NCBI RefSeq assembly: GCF_007746795.1
Contig: NZ_CP036343.1
Span: 5,555,357 to 5,619,356 of the forward strand
DNA length: 64,000 nt
Source of the DNA: Gimesia algae
Lineage (GTDB): Bacteria; Planctomycetota; Planctomycetia; Planctomycetales; Planctomycetaceae
Reading direction: 5' to 3'
The notes under the pieces were generated by a model. It saw only the letters and a list, made by a program, of their open reading frames with translations, did no database searches and was not told the DNA's origin. The translations under genes and the position numbers were made by a program. Positions within the stretch are counted from its first letter, which is position 1, and each line of letters starts with the position of its first letter. Shown here piece after piece: positions 1-7,618 of the stretch.

Positions 1-177
1 AGATTCGTTTCCGGATAATTCCTTTTGAAAATTGCCTCTCCCTTAGTAAGATGTGATTTCATAAGCTACTGTTCAGTAGCAAGTACGCGCGACTTGCTGG
101 AAGTCGTCGCGGAATAGGGATCTCTCACAACTCAATCACTTCCCTGAACTCACCAGAGTGAAACGAAAGGCTTTGTC

Positions 178-552
178 ATGAACTGGTATCTGGCTGTCCT
201 CAAAAAGTATGCAGATTTCGAAGGCCGGGCACGAAGAAAAGAATACTGGATGTTTTTCCTGTTCAATATCATCATCTCATTTGTCATCGGGATCCTCGGG
301 GCAATTATAGGTGAAACAGGTGGACTCATTACGGTCTCGCTTTCCGGTTTGTACTCGCTGTTTATTTTCATCCCCAGCATCGCAGTCACAGTTCGTCGCC
401 TGCATGATACCAATCGCACAGGCTGGTGGATCCTGATCGGTCTGATCCCCTTCTTCGGGGCAATCATCCTGTTTATCTTCATGATTCTGGACAGCGATCC
501 CAACGCAAACGCATATGGAGAAAACCCCAAGCTGGCACCAGAACCGCAATAA
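178..552 (+). CDS. DUF805 family membrane protein (first of a tandem pair)
   Basis: A 124-residue integral membrane protein of the DUF805 family (the YhaH group of E. coli). The N-terminus carries the family signature, MNWY followed by the basic GRARRKEYW stretch, then about three hydrophobic helices and the conserved VRRLHDTNRTGW segment before the last helix. The C-terminus is short, polar and rich in Asn and Pro. No enzymatic function is established for the family. The next gene is a clear paralogue in the same orientation, so this looks like a local duplication. AAAGG lies about 10 bases before the ATG. Confidence 0.85.
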   Translation: MNWYLAVLKKYADFEGRARRKEYWMFFLFNIIISFVIGILGAIIGETGGLITVSLSGLYSLFIFIPSIAVTVRRLHDTNRTGWWILIGLIPFFGAIILFIFMILDSDPNANAYGENPKLAPEPQ

Positions 553-676
553 ACGATTACCGGTTTTAAACTGATTGAACCAGAAAGAGCGCGGGGGTAA
601 GCAACCGCTGAATCTCGCGCTCCGCTTTGACAATTCTACACTCGATTTCGCTACTGTGGACTGAAACGGTCTTGAT

Positions 677-1078
677 ATGAACTGGTATCTGAAAGCACTG
701 AAAAATTTTGCCACGCTCGATGGCCGCGCCCGTCGGCTGGAATACTGGATGTTTACCCTGTTCGACGTGATCTTCACGATCCTGTCTTTTGTTGTCGGTG
801 CTGTCATCGGCAGGTTCCTGAATCTCGCAGATGGCCTGGAAGGTCTGGGGCTCGGCATGGGACTGTGTCTGCTTTACCTGCTGGTGGTGCTCATGCCCAA
901 ACTGTCGGTCACCGTCCGCCGCCTCCACGATACCGACCGCAGCGCACTCTGGCTGCTGGTCTTTCTGATCCCCGGCATCGGCCCGCTGGTCATGTTTATC
1001 ATGATGCTTCTGGAAGGGACCGCCGGCCCCAACCAGTACGGCCCCGACCCGAAAGCAACCGCCGAACCGGCCCTCTGA
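677..1078 (+). CDS. DUF805 family membrane protein (second of a tandem pair)
   Basis: A 133-residue DUF805 protein, paralogous to the gene 124 bases upstream: it shares the MNWYL start, GRARRLEYWM, and VRRLHDTDRSALW before the last membrane helix. Four hydrophobic segments are visible, and the second periplasmic or cytosolic loop is slightly longer than in the neighbour. The C-terminal tail has the same pattern of GPNQYGPDP. The gap between the two genes holds no obvious terminator, so they may be co-transcribed. Function is unknown beyond membrane localisation. Confidence 0.85.
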   Translation: MNWYLKALKNFATLDGRARRLEYWMFTLFDVIFTILSFVVGAVIGRFLNLADGLEGLGLGMGLCLLYLLVVLMPKLSVTVRRLHDTDRSALWLLVFLIPGIGPLVMFIMMLLEGTAGPNQYGPDPKATAEPAL

Positions 1079-1309
1079 GACAGACTGTCGTCCCACCCTT
1101 TTCCGGCTGGAAAATTCCCTTTCGCGATTCATGAAAAATTTAATGAATCAGGACTGTGCAAACGGTCGAATCAACGGTATATATCCTCCTGCATATTCAA
1201 CTTTCAACAACATGAGGTGCCATGTGAATTAAACACCGTGTGGACGAGGGGCTCCGACAAGCCACAACCTGCGACCACACTCCTTCCTTTTGTGTATTAG
1301 AGATCCCAA

Positions 1310-1945
1310 ATGATACACCCTAAAACTGAGTTGAAATTTATCAGCAACGAAATCGGCTACGGCGTTGTCGCCACCGAATTCATCCCCGCCGGCTCCATCA
1401 CCTGGGTCCTGGATAAACTGGACCGCGAGTTCAGTTCAATCGAATTTCAGTCGATGGAAGACATTTACCAGAACATTCTGGATACCTACTCCTTTCGCAA
1501 TAATCAGGGAAACCTGGTGCTCTGCTGGGATAACGGCCGCTACGTCAACCACAGCTTCAATTCCAACTGCCTGACCACAGCCTACGACTTCGAAATCGCT
1601 ATCCGGGACATTCATCCCGGCGAACAGCTGACCGACGACTACGGCTACCTGAATATCCCCACCCCCTTTCGAGGCATTGACGAAGGAACGCGGCGTAAAA
1701 TCGTGTATCCCAACGATTTGATCAAATACTACAAAGTCTGGGATAAGAAACTGCTCAAGGTCTTCAACCGCATTCCCCACCTCGACCAGCCACTGCAGGA
1801 ACTGCTCACCGAAGAGATGTGGAATGAAATCGTAGCCGTCTCCAAAGGGCACCAGGAGATGAAATCGATTTTGAACAACTATTACAACGACGAAAACAGA
1901 GTCGATGAGCGGAAACCTAAGAAGGAAAAGAACACCGCCGTTTAG
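1310..1945 (+). CDS. SET domain protein (putative protein-lysine methyltransferase)
   Basis: A 211-residue protein that is mostly a stand-alone SET domain. Visible signature elements are GYGV (residues 16-19) near the N-terminus, the SAM-binding/catalytic NHSFNSNC motif (80-87) and GEQLTDDYG (104-112), which forms the pseudoknot and contains the catalytic Tyr. SET enzymes transfer a methyl group from SAM to protein lysines; bacterial members usually have unknown substrates. There is no pre-SET or post-SET cysteine cluster, and the last 50 residues are highly charged and end in a Lys-rich tail. The start is the first ATG; no strong ribosome binding site is seen. The substrate cannot be inferred from the neighbours. 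Confidence 0.8.
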   Translation: MIHPKTELKFISNEIGYGVVATEFIPAGSITWVLDKLDREFSSIEFQSMEDIYQNILDTYSFRNNQGNLVLCWDNGRYVNHSFNSNCLTTAYDFEIAIRDIHPGEQLTDDYGYLNIPTPFRGIDEGTRRKIVYPNDLIKYYKVWDKKLLKVFNRIPHLDQPLQELLTEEMWNEIVAVSKGHQEMKSILNNYYNDENRVDERKPKKEKNTAV

Positions 1946-2007
1946 TTTTCCCGTCTCCCGACCAGAGAATGATTGACACGATCCCGCTCATGCCCCAGAC
2001 TTGAGGC

Positions 2008-2391
2008 ATGAGCGATCTCCCCTTCATCCGCTGTCTGTGCTGTGAATCAACCGTTTTCGATCCCACCCGGGCTGCCTGCCCTGGCTGTGGACGCTGCCCG
2101 GTATGTGGCAGCAGGCGTTTCAAGACCGAAGTCAAAACCTGTCCGGACTGCGAATTACCGTACTGCGACTGTTGTGGCCGCTGCCCCCAATGTGCCGGCC
2201 TGAGATATTCCGAGATCATCACGCCTTGTGAGTGTGGTCACCCACAGGACGCTGAGAAATTGGCAGATCTGGTGCGTTATGAAGCAGCCGTGGGAGCAAT
2301 CAGAAGGCCTACCCCCTGGTGGGGCTATTTCCTTGCTGTTTTAGCTCTGGCTCTGGCGGTGCTGCTGCTGATTTACGTCTGGAAAGGATAG
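2008..2391 (+). CDS. Cysteine-rich zinc-ribbon protein with C-terminal membrane anchor
   Basis: A 127-residue protein with about 16 cysteines arranged as repeated CxxC and CxC knuckles between residues 9 and 77, consistent with several zinc ribbons of the double-zinc-ribbon type. Residues 102-125 form one strongly hydrophobic helix followed by a short basic end, so the ribbons would be held at the membrane, probably on the cytoplasmic face. No enzymatic motif is present. Zinc-ribbon membrane proteins of this layout are common in planctomycetes and mostly uncharacterised. Function unknown. Confidence 0.7.
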   Translation: MSDLPFIRCLCCESTVFDPTRAACPGCGRCPVCGSRRFKTEVKTCPDCELPYCDCCGRCPQCAGLRYSEIITPCECGHPQDAEKLADLVRYEAAVGAIRRPTPWWGYFLAVLALALAVLLLIYVWKG

Positions 2392-2599
2392 TCCTTCAGC
2401 GCGGATCGTCCTGCTTCCGCAGCCGTTTTATTCATTTTCATCTTGAACTCTGGTTTTCCTGGCTGCTACGATAATCCTGTTCCTCGCATAAAGCGGGCCA
2501 TCAAACCAGACAGGCTTCATCTCTGCAGCAGGATTTTTGCGGGTATACTGCCTGTAATGAAGACCTCCAGAATACTCTCTCAATTTCAACATACCAGGG

Positions 2600-2688
2600 C
2601 ACATCGCATTTAACTATGGCGTCCCCCAATCTATTATACTCGTCCCCAAAACACCTGGAGACGCAATAGTAAACTTGGACACATGCTA
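2600..2688 (+). repeat. Dispersed imperfect palindromic element, copy A (degenerate)
   Basis: About 89 bases that match two other places in the window (near 26503 and 47358). Shared blocks are the stretch around CATTTAACTATGGCGTC, the central ATTATACTCG, and CTGGAGACGC followed by AGTAAA and TTGGACACA. The inverted arms (TAGCGTCTC / GAGACGCTA in the other copies) are partly decayed here. It ends directly before the ribosome binding site of the next gene, so it may form part of its leader. There is no coding capacity of its own. Confidence 0.75.
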
Positions 2689-2703
2689 AAAAGGAGTTCT
2701 GTG

Positions 2704-3123
2704 ATGACTACTGAGAAACTGAATTTACCGGACAATTACCTGCTCTGGCTGGACAGTCTCGAAGCAGAAGCCTATGCCGAATTCGAAGAACGGGAGTGGG
2801 AAATTGCCAGCCGTGAAGAGCTTCAGGAACTGCTTGAGATCGACGACTTTGAGGTCGCGTATATCGATCAGGCAAACCTCTATGTCAAACTGATTCAGGA
2901 TATCACCGGCGATTCACACACTATGGACGACGAGGGAAATCGGATCCCCTTCTCCCTGATCGGGACCTGGCTGACCATCGGCTACGACAACGAAGATCTG
3001 CTGTGTGTCGACCCGGCTGATAATTTTGCCGTCTGGGGCTTCTACCCTAACGAGGGTGGCGACGTCGAAAAACTCGCGAACAACCTGGATGAATTTCTGG
3101 AAGGCCTGGAACTGCTGGAGTAA
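2704..3123 (+). CDS. SMI1/KNR4-like (SUKH superfamily) protein
   Basis: A 139-residue acidic protein. The LPDNYLLWL opening, the internal TIGYDNEDLL segment and VDPADNFAVWGFYP near the C-terminus fit the SMI1/KNR4 (SUKH) fold, which in bacteria often serves as an immunity protein or an adaptor. The start at 2704 is chosen over an in-frame ATG at 2683 because GGAG at 2693-2696 sits seven bases upstream of it. The dispersed repeat copy A ends just before this signal. Small unrecognised genes follow; no toxin gene is adjacent, so an immunity role is only a possibility. Confidence 0.6.
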   Translation: MTTEKLNLPDNYLLWLDSLEAEAYAEFEEREWEIASREELQELLEIDDFEVAYIDQANLYVKLIQDITGDSHTMDDEGNRIPFSLIGTWLTIGYDNEDLLCVDPADNFAVWGFYPNEGGDVEKLANNLDEFLEGLELLE

Positions 3124-3143
3124 TTCATCGAAAGTAGCACGAT

Positions 3144-3503
3144 ATGTCACTCGCACATCGAAAACTGTTGAAAGATTTTCTCTCGGCTTTTCTGATTTGT
3201 CTGATTTTTTATGTCGGCGTCTATATTGTTCTGTCCTGTCTGGGTGGTTATTACTTTAACCAGTCGGGCAAAGTTCGCTACAGCAGTATCGGACTGGCGT
3301 TCTCCGACATTTCCACCTGGAACCCGAAAGACTGCCGGTTTCAGTATCGGTTCAAAAATATCCGTGGAGAATTCGTCAGCCGCGGCAATGAATTGGGTTA
3401 TCTATTCGCCCCCCTGATCATGCTGGATCGCAGGTTCTTTCATCCCACAGAAGTTCTGATAGAATCGAAAAACCCCGAAGAAACCGACTGGTTCCCACTC
3501 TGA
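3144..3503 (+). CDS. Small membrane-anchored protein of unknown function
   Basis: A 119-residue protein with a single hydrophobic helix at about residues 12-35 followed by a polar C-terminal part with no Cys clusters or catalytic motif I can recognise. The N-terminus is basic, so the C-terminal domain is likely outside the cytoplasm. It begins 20 bases after the SMI1/KNR4-like gene and probably shares its transcript. The ribosome binding site is weak (GAAAG). No family recognised. Confidence 0.55.
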   Translation: MSLAHRKLLKDFLSAFLICLIFYVGVYIVLSCLGGYYFNQSGKVRYSSIGLAFSDISTWNPKDCRFQYRFKNIRGEFVSRGNELGYLFAPLIMLDRRFFHPTEVLIESKNPEETDWFPL

Positions 3504-3591
3504 TCTCATGACTGACGACAACCAGTAAAACCTGTCTTTGTACAAACTCAAATCACCATAATGGAAACAATCAAAGTAAGGAACAACCAGA

Positions 3592-4215
3592 ATGCAAAGC
3601 ATGGAAGCGTTCCGAAATCGCCAGGTGGAAACATTGCCAGAAGCGTTGAAGCGTCCGGTCATGTTTGGGGGAAATACCCACGGAGCCGTTTTGTGGTTCT
3701 ACCTGCTTTTGCGGGATCTCTGCTGGATTGACGAGCGCGAGCACGATTGGGAGGTGTTCCTGGAGACCGATTTGCGTGGCAACCGCGGAGTGCTGGGACA
3801 ATTCGAATATCAGCAGTTTCAAATTCCAGACTACATTGCTGAAGTAGCCTCAGTTTATGCGCAAGTAGGACACAAACTGGGATATTTTCAACCAGAACGA
3901 GTTCTGAATCCGGCAGAATGGAAAGATCTGCAATCCCTGCTCTCTGCTGATTTTTTTGAGCGCGACTGGACTCAGACGGAAATATACGATCGCCTGGGTC
4001 CCCCTTCCTGTGAGCATTTTAGTAGTGAAACTACGGTCACCTGCTATGCCCCGGAACCAGTTGCAGACTGGATCTTTTTTGATTTTTCGCGACGACTTCC
4101 CGACTCCAGCGACTGGTTCGAGACTCCGATTTTGAGGGATATTCGCAGAAAAGAAAACCGATTTGAATTCTTCCCCTTCGCAGACTGGTGTCTTAAACAA
4201 ACAGAGAAGAGTTGA
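3592..4215 (+). CDS. Conserved-looking protein of unknown function
   Basis: A 207-residue soluble protein, rich in aromatic residues and acidic, with no signal peptide, membrane helix or recognisable catalytic motif. GGAA about 10 bases upstream of the ATG supports this start. It is followed after three bases by a second unrecognised gene, so the two are almost certainly translated from one message. The size, composition and small-gene neighbourhood are compatible with an immunity-type or accessory protein, but nothing in the sequence proves this. Confidence 0.55.
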   Translation: MQSMEAFRNRQVETLPEALKRPVMFGGNTHGAVLWFYLLLRDLCWIDEREHDWEVFLETDLRGNRGVLGQFEYQQFQIPDYIAEVASVYAQVGHKLGYFQPERVLNPAEWKDLQSLLSADFFERDWTQTEIYDRLGPPSCEHFSSETTVTCYAPEPVADWIFFDFSRRLPDSSDWFETPILRDIRRKENRFEFFPFADWCLKQTEKS

Positions 4216-4218
4216 TCC

Positions 4219-4566
4219 ATGCGAAAACGCCTCCGCAAAAAGAAACATCTGGCTGAGTTCATCGAATGGGCTGTTGCCGTCACTGTGAACATGATTCCCG
4301 GCGCAGACTTTGACGCGTTTCTGGACGACTGGATCGAACAGGCTATCGAAGGTAATCATTGCTCGTTCGGTGGTTGCAGCATGCCAGAGCAGACCGAGGG
4401 GATCATTCAACTGGGAACAGCAGCAAAACAGCCCGAAAAACGTTTAGCACGCATCACTGACTGGCTTGAAGATCGCCCCGAGGTCTTGAATTTTCAGTTC
4501 AGCCCCCTCTTTGATGCCTGGAATGGTCCGTTCCTCGATTCTGATGGCCAGGAAAATAATTTTTAG
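4219..4566 (+). CDS. Small protein of unknown function
   Basis: A 115-residue protein with a strongly basic N-terminus (six Lys/Arg in the first ten residues), then an amphipathic, mostly helical-looking body. Three Cys-free motifs give no family hint. It begins three bases after the preceding gene, indicating translational coupling. It is followed by the TetR operator and promoter, so it is the last gene of the small-gene group. Confidence 0.5.
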   Translation: MRKRLRKKKHLAEFIEWAVAVTVNMIPGADFDAFLDDWIEQAIEGNHCSFGGCSMPEQTEGIIQLGTAAKQPEKRLARITDWLEDRPEVLNFQFSPLFDAWNGPFLDSDGQENNF

Positions 4567-4574
4567 ATTCAGGC

Positions 4575-4608
4575 TTGACTAAAACAGACTGGTCTGTATA
4601 TTTAAAGC
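4575..4608 (+). promoter_or_regulatory. Promoter and operator of the TetR-family gene
   Basis: The palindrome ACAGAC-TG-GTCTGT occupies 4584-4597. It overlaps a sigma-70-like promoter: TTGACT at 4575-4580 and TATATT or ATATTT at about 4597-4603. The ATG of the regulator is at 4609, only a few bases past the -10 element, so the transcript could be nearly leaderless. The same operator format recurs before the next gene (5217-5230), which implies autoregulation plus control of the downstream gene. Confidence 0.65.
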
Positions 4609-5184
4609 ATGAGCAAAACACAACGCCCCTCCAATGCCCGGAAACGCATCGTCGAGACAGCCGAGAAGCTGTTTTATTCAGAAGGCATCCGCGCCGTCGG
4701 CATTGATCGTGTGATCGCCGAAGCCGGGGTGGCTAAAATGACCTTATATAACCATTTTAAGTCCAAAGATGATCTGGTGGTCGAAGTCCTCAAATATCGG
4801 GAGGAACAGTTCGACCTGTATCTCAGACAACGCATGCTGGAACACCAGTCGCAGGGACTGAATCCTTTAAAAGCGTTTTTTGCTGCTTTAAAGGACTGGT
4901 TTGAGTGTGCTGACTACCGGGGCTGTTCGTTCCTCAACGCTCTGGCGGAACTGGCGGACTCCAACCCGACCGCAACAGATTTTTGTTCAGACCATAAACG
5001 ACGTTTTAAGGAGCAGCTAACCGAAATCATCATCGAAACTGCTGGACCTCAGGCCGCATCCGTTGCTCCGGCAATCAGTGTCCTGGTCGAAGGTGCCATC
5101 GTCACCGCCGTCAGTGAAGGCAATGCCACCGCCGCCAGTATCGCCGAGGAAGCAGCTGAGATCCTGATTTCACAAACACAATAA
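4609..5184 (+). CDS. TetR/AcrR family transcriptional regulator
   Basis: A 191-residue one-domain-plus-HTH repressor. Residues 8-55 form the TetR DNA-binding domain: RIVETAEKLFYSEGI, then the helix-turn-helix AEAGVAKMTLYNHFKSKDDLV. The remainder is the all-helical ligand-binding/dimerisation domain with two Cys. It resembles regulators that sit beside carboxymuconolactone-decarboxylase-like and hydrolase genes, as here. Identical-format operators flank it (4584-4597 and 5217-5230), so it most likely represses itself and the gene downstream. The inducer is unknown. Confidence 0.9.
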   Translation: MSKTQRPSNARKRIVETAEKLFYSEGIRAVGIDRVIAEAGVAKMTLYNHFKSKDDLVVEVLKYREEQFDLYLRQRMLEHQSQGLNPLKAFFAALKDWFECADYRGCSFLNALAELADSNPTATDFCSDHKRRFKEQLTEIIIETAGPQAASVAPAISVLVEGAIVTAVSEGNATAASIAEEAAEILISQTQ

Positions 5185-5216
5185 ATACATATTTCCCTTT
5201 TTTTGCCACATACAAT

Positions 5217-5239
5217 ACAGACCTGTCTGTTTATATAAT
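5217..5239 (+). promoter_or_regulatory. Second TetR operator with promoter for the CMD-like gene
   Basis: ACAGAC-CT-GTCTGT at 5217-5230 is the same palindrome as the one before the TetR gene, differing only in the two central bases. TATAAT at 5234-5239 follows directly, so a bound dimer would block the -10 region. This links the regulator to the carboxymuconolactone-decarboxylase-like gene. The direct match of two 14-bp palindromes is seen in the sequence; the regulatory role is inferred. Confidence 0.7.
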
Positions 5240-5291
5240 ATTTTGTTTCGCGTTTCTGTTTTTCAGTAAAATGTTCACAAGGAGAAGAAAG

Positions 5292-5855
5292 ATGCCACGT
5301 TTAACCGCCGTCGATCCCACCACAGTCACAGGTTCCGCCAAAGCATTATTGGACGGAGTCCAGTCCAAACTCGGAATGACTCCCAACCTGATGCGAACCA
5401 TGGCCCATTCCCCCGCCGTACTGGATGCTTATCTGAAATTCAGTGGTACCCTGACCACAGGAGCGCTTTCGGCTCAGCATCGCGAACAGATCTCGTTGAC
5501 CGTCGGGGAAGCGAATCATTGTGGGTATTGTGTCTCGGCCCATTCCGCGCTCGGCAAGCGCGCCGGTCTGTCACCGGTTCAAATTCTGGAAAACCGGGCC
5601 GGTGTCGACTCTGAACCCGCAACGGCTGCTCTGTTGAGGTTCTCCCGAACTATCGTGGAACAACGGGGACAGATTTCCGACCAGGACCTGCAGGACGTCC
5701 GCGACGCCGGGTTCACTGATGAGCAGATCGCCGAGATCGCCGCTAATGTTGCGCTCAACATCTTTACCAATTACTTCAATAACATCGCCCGGACGGAAAT
5801 CGATTTCCCAACTGTCGAACCTCTGCCCGGGGGTCTTGCAGCAGCGAATTCATAG
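5292..5855 (+). CDS. Carboxymuconolactone decarboxylase / AhpD-like protein
   Basis: A 187-residue protein of the alkylhydroperoxidase AhpD-like, carboxymuconolactone-decarboxylase fold. The redox motif is in EANHCGYCVSAH, with the CxxC pair and downstream His typical of the peroxidase-related branch, so a peroxide- or thiol-linked detoxification role is more likely than decarboxylation. The start at 5292 is preferred over 5271 because AAGGAG (5279-5284) lies seven bases upstream. It is under one of the two TetR operators and ends in a strong terminator hairpin. Confidence 0.85.
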   Translation: MPRLTAVDPTTVTGSAKALLDGVQSKLGMTPNLMRTMAHSPAVLDAYLKFSGTLTTGALSAQHREQISLTVGEANHCGYCVSAHSALGKRAGLSPVQILENRAGVDSEPATAALLRFSRTIVEQRGQISDQDLQDVRDAGFTDEQIAEIAANVALNIFTNYFNNIARTEIDFPTVEPLPGGLAAANS

Positions 5856-5867
5856 TAATCTCACACA

Positions 5868-5899
5868 GGGGCAGTTCCCAGGTCGAACTGCCCCTTTTA
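5868..5899 (+). terminator. Rho-independent terminator after the CMD-like gene
   Basis: A perfect 10-bp stem, GGGGCAGTTC (5868-5877) with GAACTGCCCC (5885-5894), a 7-base loop and then TTTTAC. It separates the CMD-like gene from the hydrolase gene 30 bases downstream, so expression of the two may be uncoupled or attenuated. Confidence 0.8.
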
Positions 5900-5924
5900 C
5901 ATTCTTCCCTTAAGGAACTTTACG

Positions 5925-6890
5925 ATGAGCCTACGAAACCAGATTCGTTTTATCCTGATCCTTACCGTCAGCAGTTTCAGCTTCCTGTTCCATGCGAGAG
6001 CGGCGGAACCGGACTCCTATCCGGTCAAATATCAGACCGTTCAAATCGAGGGGCTCGATATTTTCTACCGGGAAGCAGGTCCTGCAGATGCCCCCACACT
6101 GCTATTGCTCCATGGATTTCCCACCTCTTCGCATATGTTTCGTAACCTGATTCCTGCATTATCAGACAAATACCATGTGATCGCCCCCGACTACCCGGGC
6201 TTCGGTTACAGCAGCGCCCCGTCTGTCGACAAATTTGATTACACCTTCGACAATCTGGCACACATCATGGAAAAGTTCACCCGGCAATTACAATTAAATA
6301 AGTATTCTCTGTACCTGATGGATTATGGTGCCCCGATCGGCTTTCGCCTGGCAGTCCAACATCCTGAACGAATCGAAACACTCATCATCCAGAATGGAAA
6401 CGCCTATGAGGAGGGGCTGGATAATCCTTTCTGGGAACCTGTCAAAGTTTATTGGAAAGAGCGGACTTCCACACACGGAAATCAGCTGCGTTCCCTGCTC
6501 ACACTCGATGCAACCAAATGGCAGTACACAACGGGTGTGCGCGACGTCAAAGCAATCAGCCCTGATACATGGGGGCACGTGCAACCCCTGCTTGATCGTC
6601 CCGGCAATCAGGAAATCCAGCTCGCCCTGTTCTATAGCTATGGCAGCAATCCCCCGCTCTATCCCCAGTGGCAGGAGTACCTGAGAAAGTATCAGCCCCC
6701 CACACTGATCGTCTGGGGCAAGAACGACCCGATCTTCCCTGCCGCCGGAGCGTATCCCTACAAACAGGATCTCAACAAGCTCGAGTTCCATCTGCTCGAT
6801 ACAGGACATTTTGCCTTGGAAGAAGAGGGACCGACGATCGCCCGGCTGATGCGGAAGTTCCTCACTCAATATACAAATACTGCTCATTGA
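5925..6890 (+). CDS. Exported alpha/beta hydrolase (epoxide hydrolase/dehalogenase type)
   Basis: A 321-residue protein with an N-terminal signal peptide (cleavage likely after the ARA at about residues 24-26). The alpha/beta-hydrolase core shows the oxyanion HGFP (63-66), the nucleophile-elbow MDYGAPIG with Asp133, an acid Asp268 in WGKNDPIF and His295 in DTGHFALEE. An Asp rather than Ser nucleophile places it with haloalkane dehalogenases and epoxide hydrolases. A role on a periplasmic small molecule is inferred. AAGGAA precedes the ATG. It follows the TetR/CMD pair and may belong to the same stress or xenobiotic response. Confidence 0.85.
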   Translation: MSLRNQIRFILILTVSSFSFLFHARAAEPDSYPVKYQTVQIEGLDIFYREAGPADAPTLLLLHGFPTSSHMFRNLIPALSDKYHVIAPDYPGFGYSSAPSVDKFDYTFDNLAHIMEKFTRQLQLNKYSLYLMDYGAPIGFRLAVQHPERIETLIIQNGNAYEEGLDNPFWEPVKVYWKERTSTHGNQLRSLLTLDATKWQYTTGVRDVKAISPDTWGHVQPLLDRPGNQEIQLALFYSYGSNPPLYPQWQEYLRKYQPPTLIVWGKNDPIFPAAGAYPYKQDLNKLEFHLLDTGHFALEEEGPTIARLMRKFLTQYTNTAH

Positions 6891-6897
6891 TTGTTCT

Positions 6898-6936
6898 GCC
6901 AGGCTCCGTTGCTTCAGGCACGCAGCCTGGCTTCAT
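6898..6936 (+). terminator. Probable terminator hairpin after the hydrolase gene
   Basis: An 8-bp stem, GCCAGGCT (6898-6905) with AGCCTGGC (6924-6931), has an 18-base loop and is followed by a pyrimidine-rich tract including a run of five T. It lies between the hydrolase and the PNPOx-like gene. Confidence 0.5.
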
Positions 6937-6962
6937 TCTCTTTTTGACCGGAGAGTAATTAG

Positions 6963-7583
6963 ATGCAAGCTTACCCCAGTGATATCGCGTTTACAGAATC
7001 CGTGAAAGCGGTTCAGACACAAAAAGGTTCGCGCTCACAATACGCCCGGATGGAACAGGGGGCTGGCTGGCAGACAAAAGTGACAGAAGAACTAAAAGTT
7101 TTTCTGTCGGAACTCGACATGTTTTACCTGGGAACTGCCAGTCAGTCCGGGCAGCCTTATATACAATATCGCGGAGGCAGCCCCGGCTTTCTGAAAGTCC
7201 TTGATGAAACGACACTGGGTTTTGCTGACTTTGCCGGCAACCAGCAGTTCATCACTCTGGGGAACCTCACTGAAAATCCCCAGGCGTTTCTGTTTCTGAT
7301 TGATTACGTCCAACGTCGCCGTGTCAAGATCTGGGGGACTGCCCACATAGTCGAAAACGATCCGGAACTGCTCGCTTTACTGCACGACCCGGCGTATCCT
7401 GCAAGGCCCGAGCGTGCCATCCTGTTTTCTGTCACCGCCTGGGACATCAACTGTCCCCAGCATATCCATCCCCGTCTGCCACAAGCCGATGTTCGGGTAC
7501 TTCTCGAGCAGTTGCAGGCAGAAAACCAGCAACTCAAAATAGAACAGGCCAGACTTCACATGAAAATAGAATCTGGCCTGTAA
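6963..7583 (+). CDS. Pyridoxamine 5'-phosphate oxidase family (flavin-binding split barrel) protein
   Basis: A 206-residue protein of the PNPOx-like FMN-binding split-barrel family. Visible features are the FYLGTASQSGQPYIQYRGG strand pair and the DETTLGFADFAGNQQ segment that usually contacts flavin phosphate. The C-terminal 30 residues form a heptad-like coiled coil. It is longer at the N-terminus than minimal family members. GGAG lies 8-12 bases before the ATG. Members of this branch are typically flavin- or F420-dependent reductases of unknown substrate. It closes the TetR-linked gene group, after a hairpin, so it may have partly separate expression. Confidence 0.8.
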   Translation: MQAYPSDIAFTESVKAVQTQKGSRSQYARMEQGAGWQTKVTEELKVFLSELDMFYLGTASQSGQPYIQYRGGSPGFLKVLDETTLGFADFAGNQQFITLGNLTENPQAFLFLIDYVQRRRVKIWGTAHIVENDPELLALLHDPAYPARPERAILFSVTAWDINCPQHIHPRLPQADVRVLLEQLQAENQQLKIEQARLHMKIESGL

Positions 7584-7585
7584 AA
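7545..7585. terminator. Hairpin encoded in the 3' end of the PNPOx gene, shared by convergent genes
   Basis: CAGGCCAGA (7545-7553) pairs perfectly with TCTGGCCTG (7572-7580), so the last 12 codons of the gene fold back on themselves. The plus strand continues with TAAAAAG; the minus strand continues with TTCTATTTT, a better terminator tail. It probably ends transcription from the convergent beta-helix gene and perhaps from both directions. Confidence 0.45.
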
Positions 7586-7618
7586 AGTAACTCCTGGAAT
7601 CAGACGAATTCACTCGTA

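Noticed and set aside
566-1132. 188-codon minus-strand frame over the second DUF805 gene
   Set aside because: Its translation is low-complexity His/Gln-rich, a typical antisense shadow of a membrane-protein gene.
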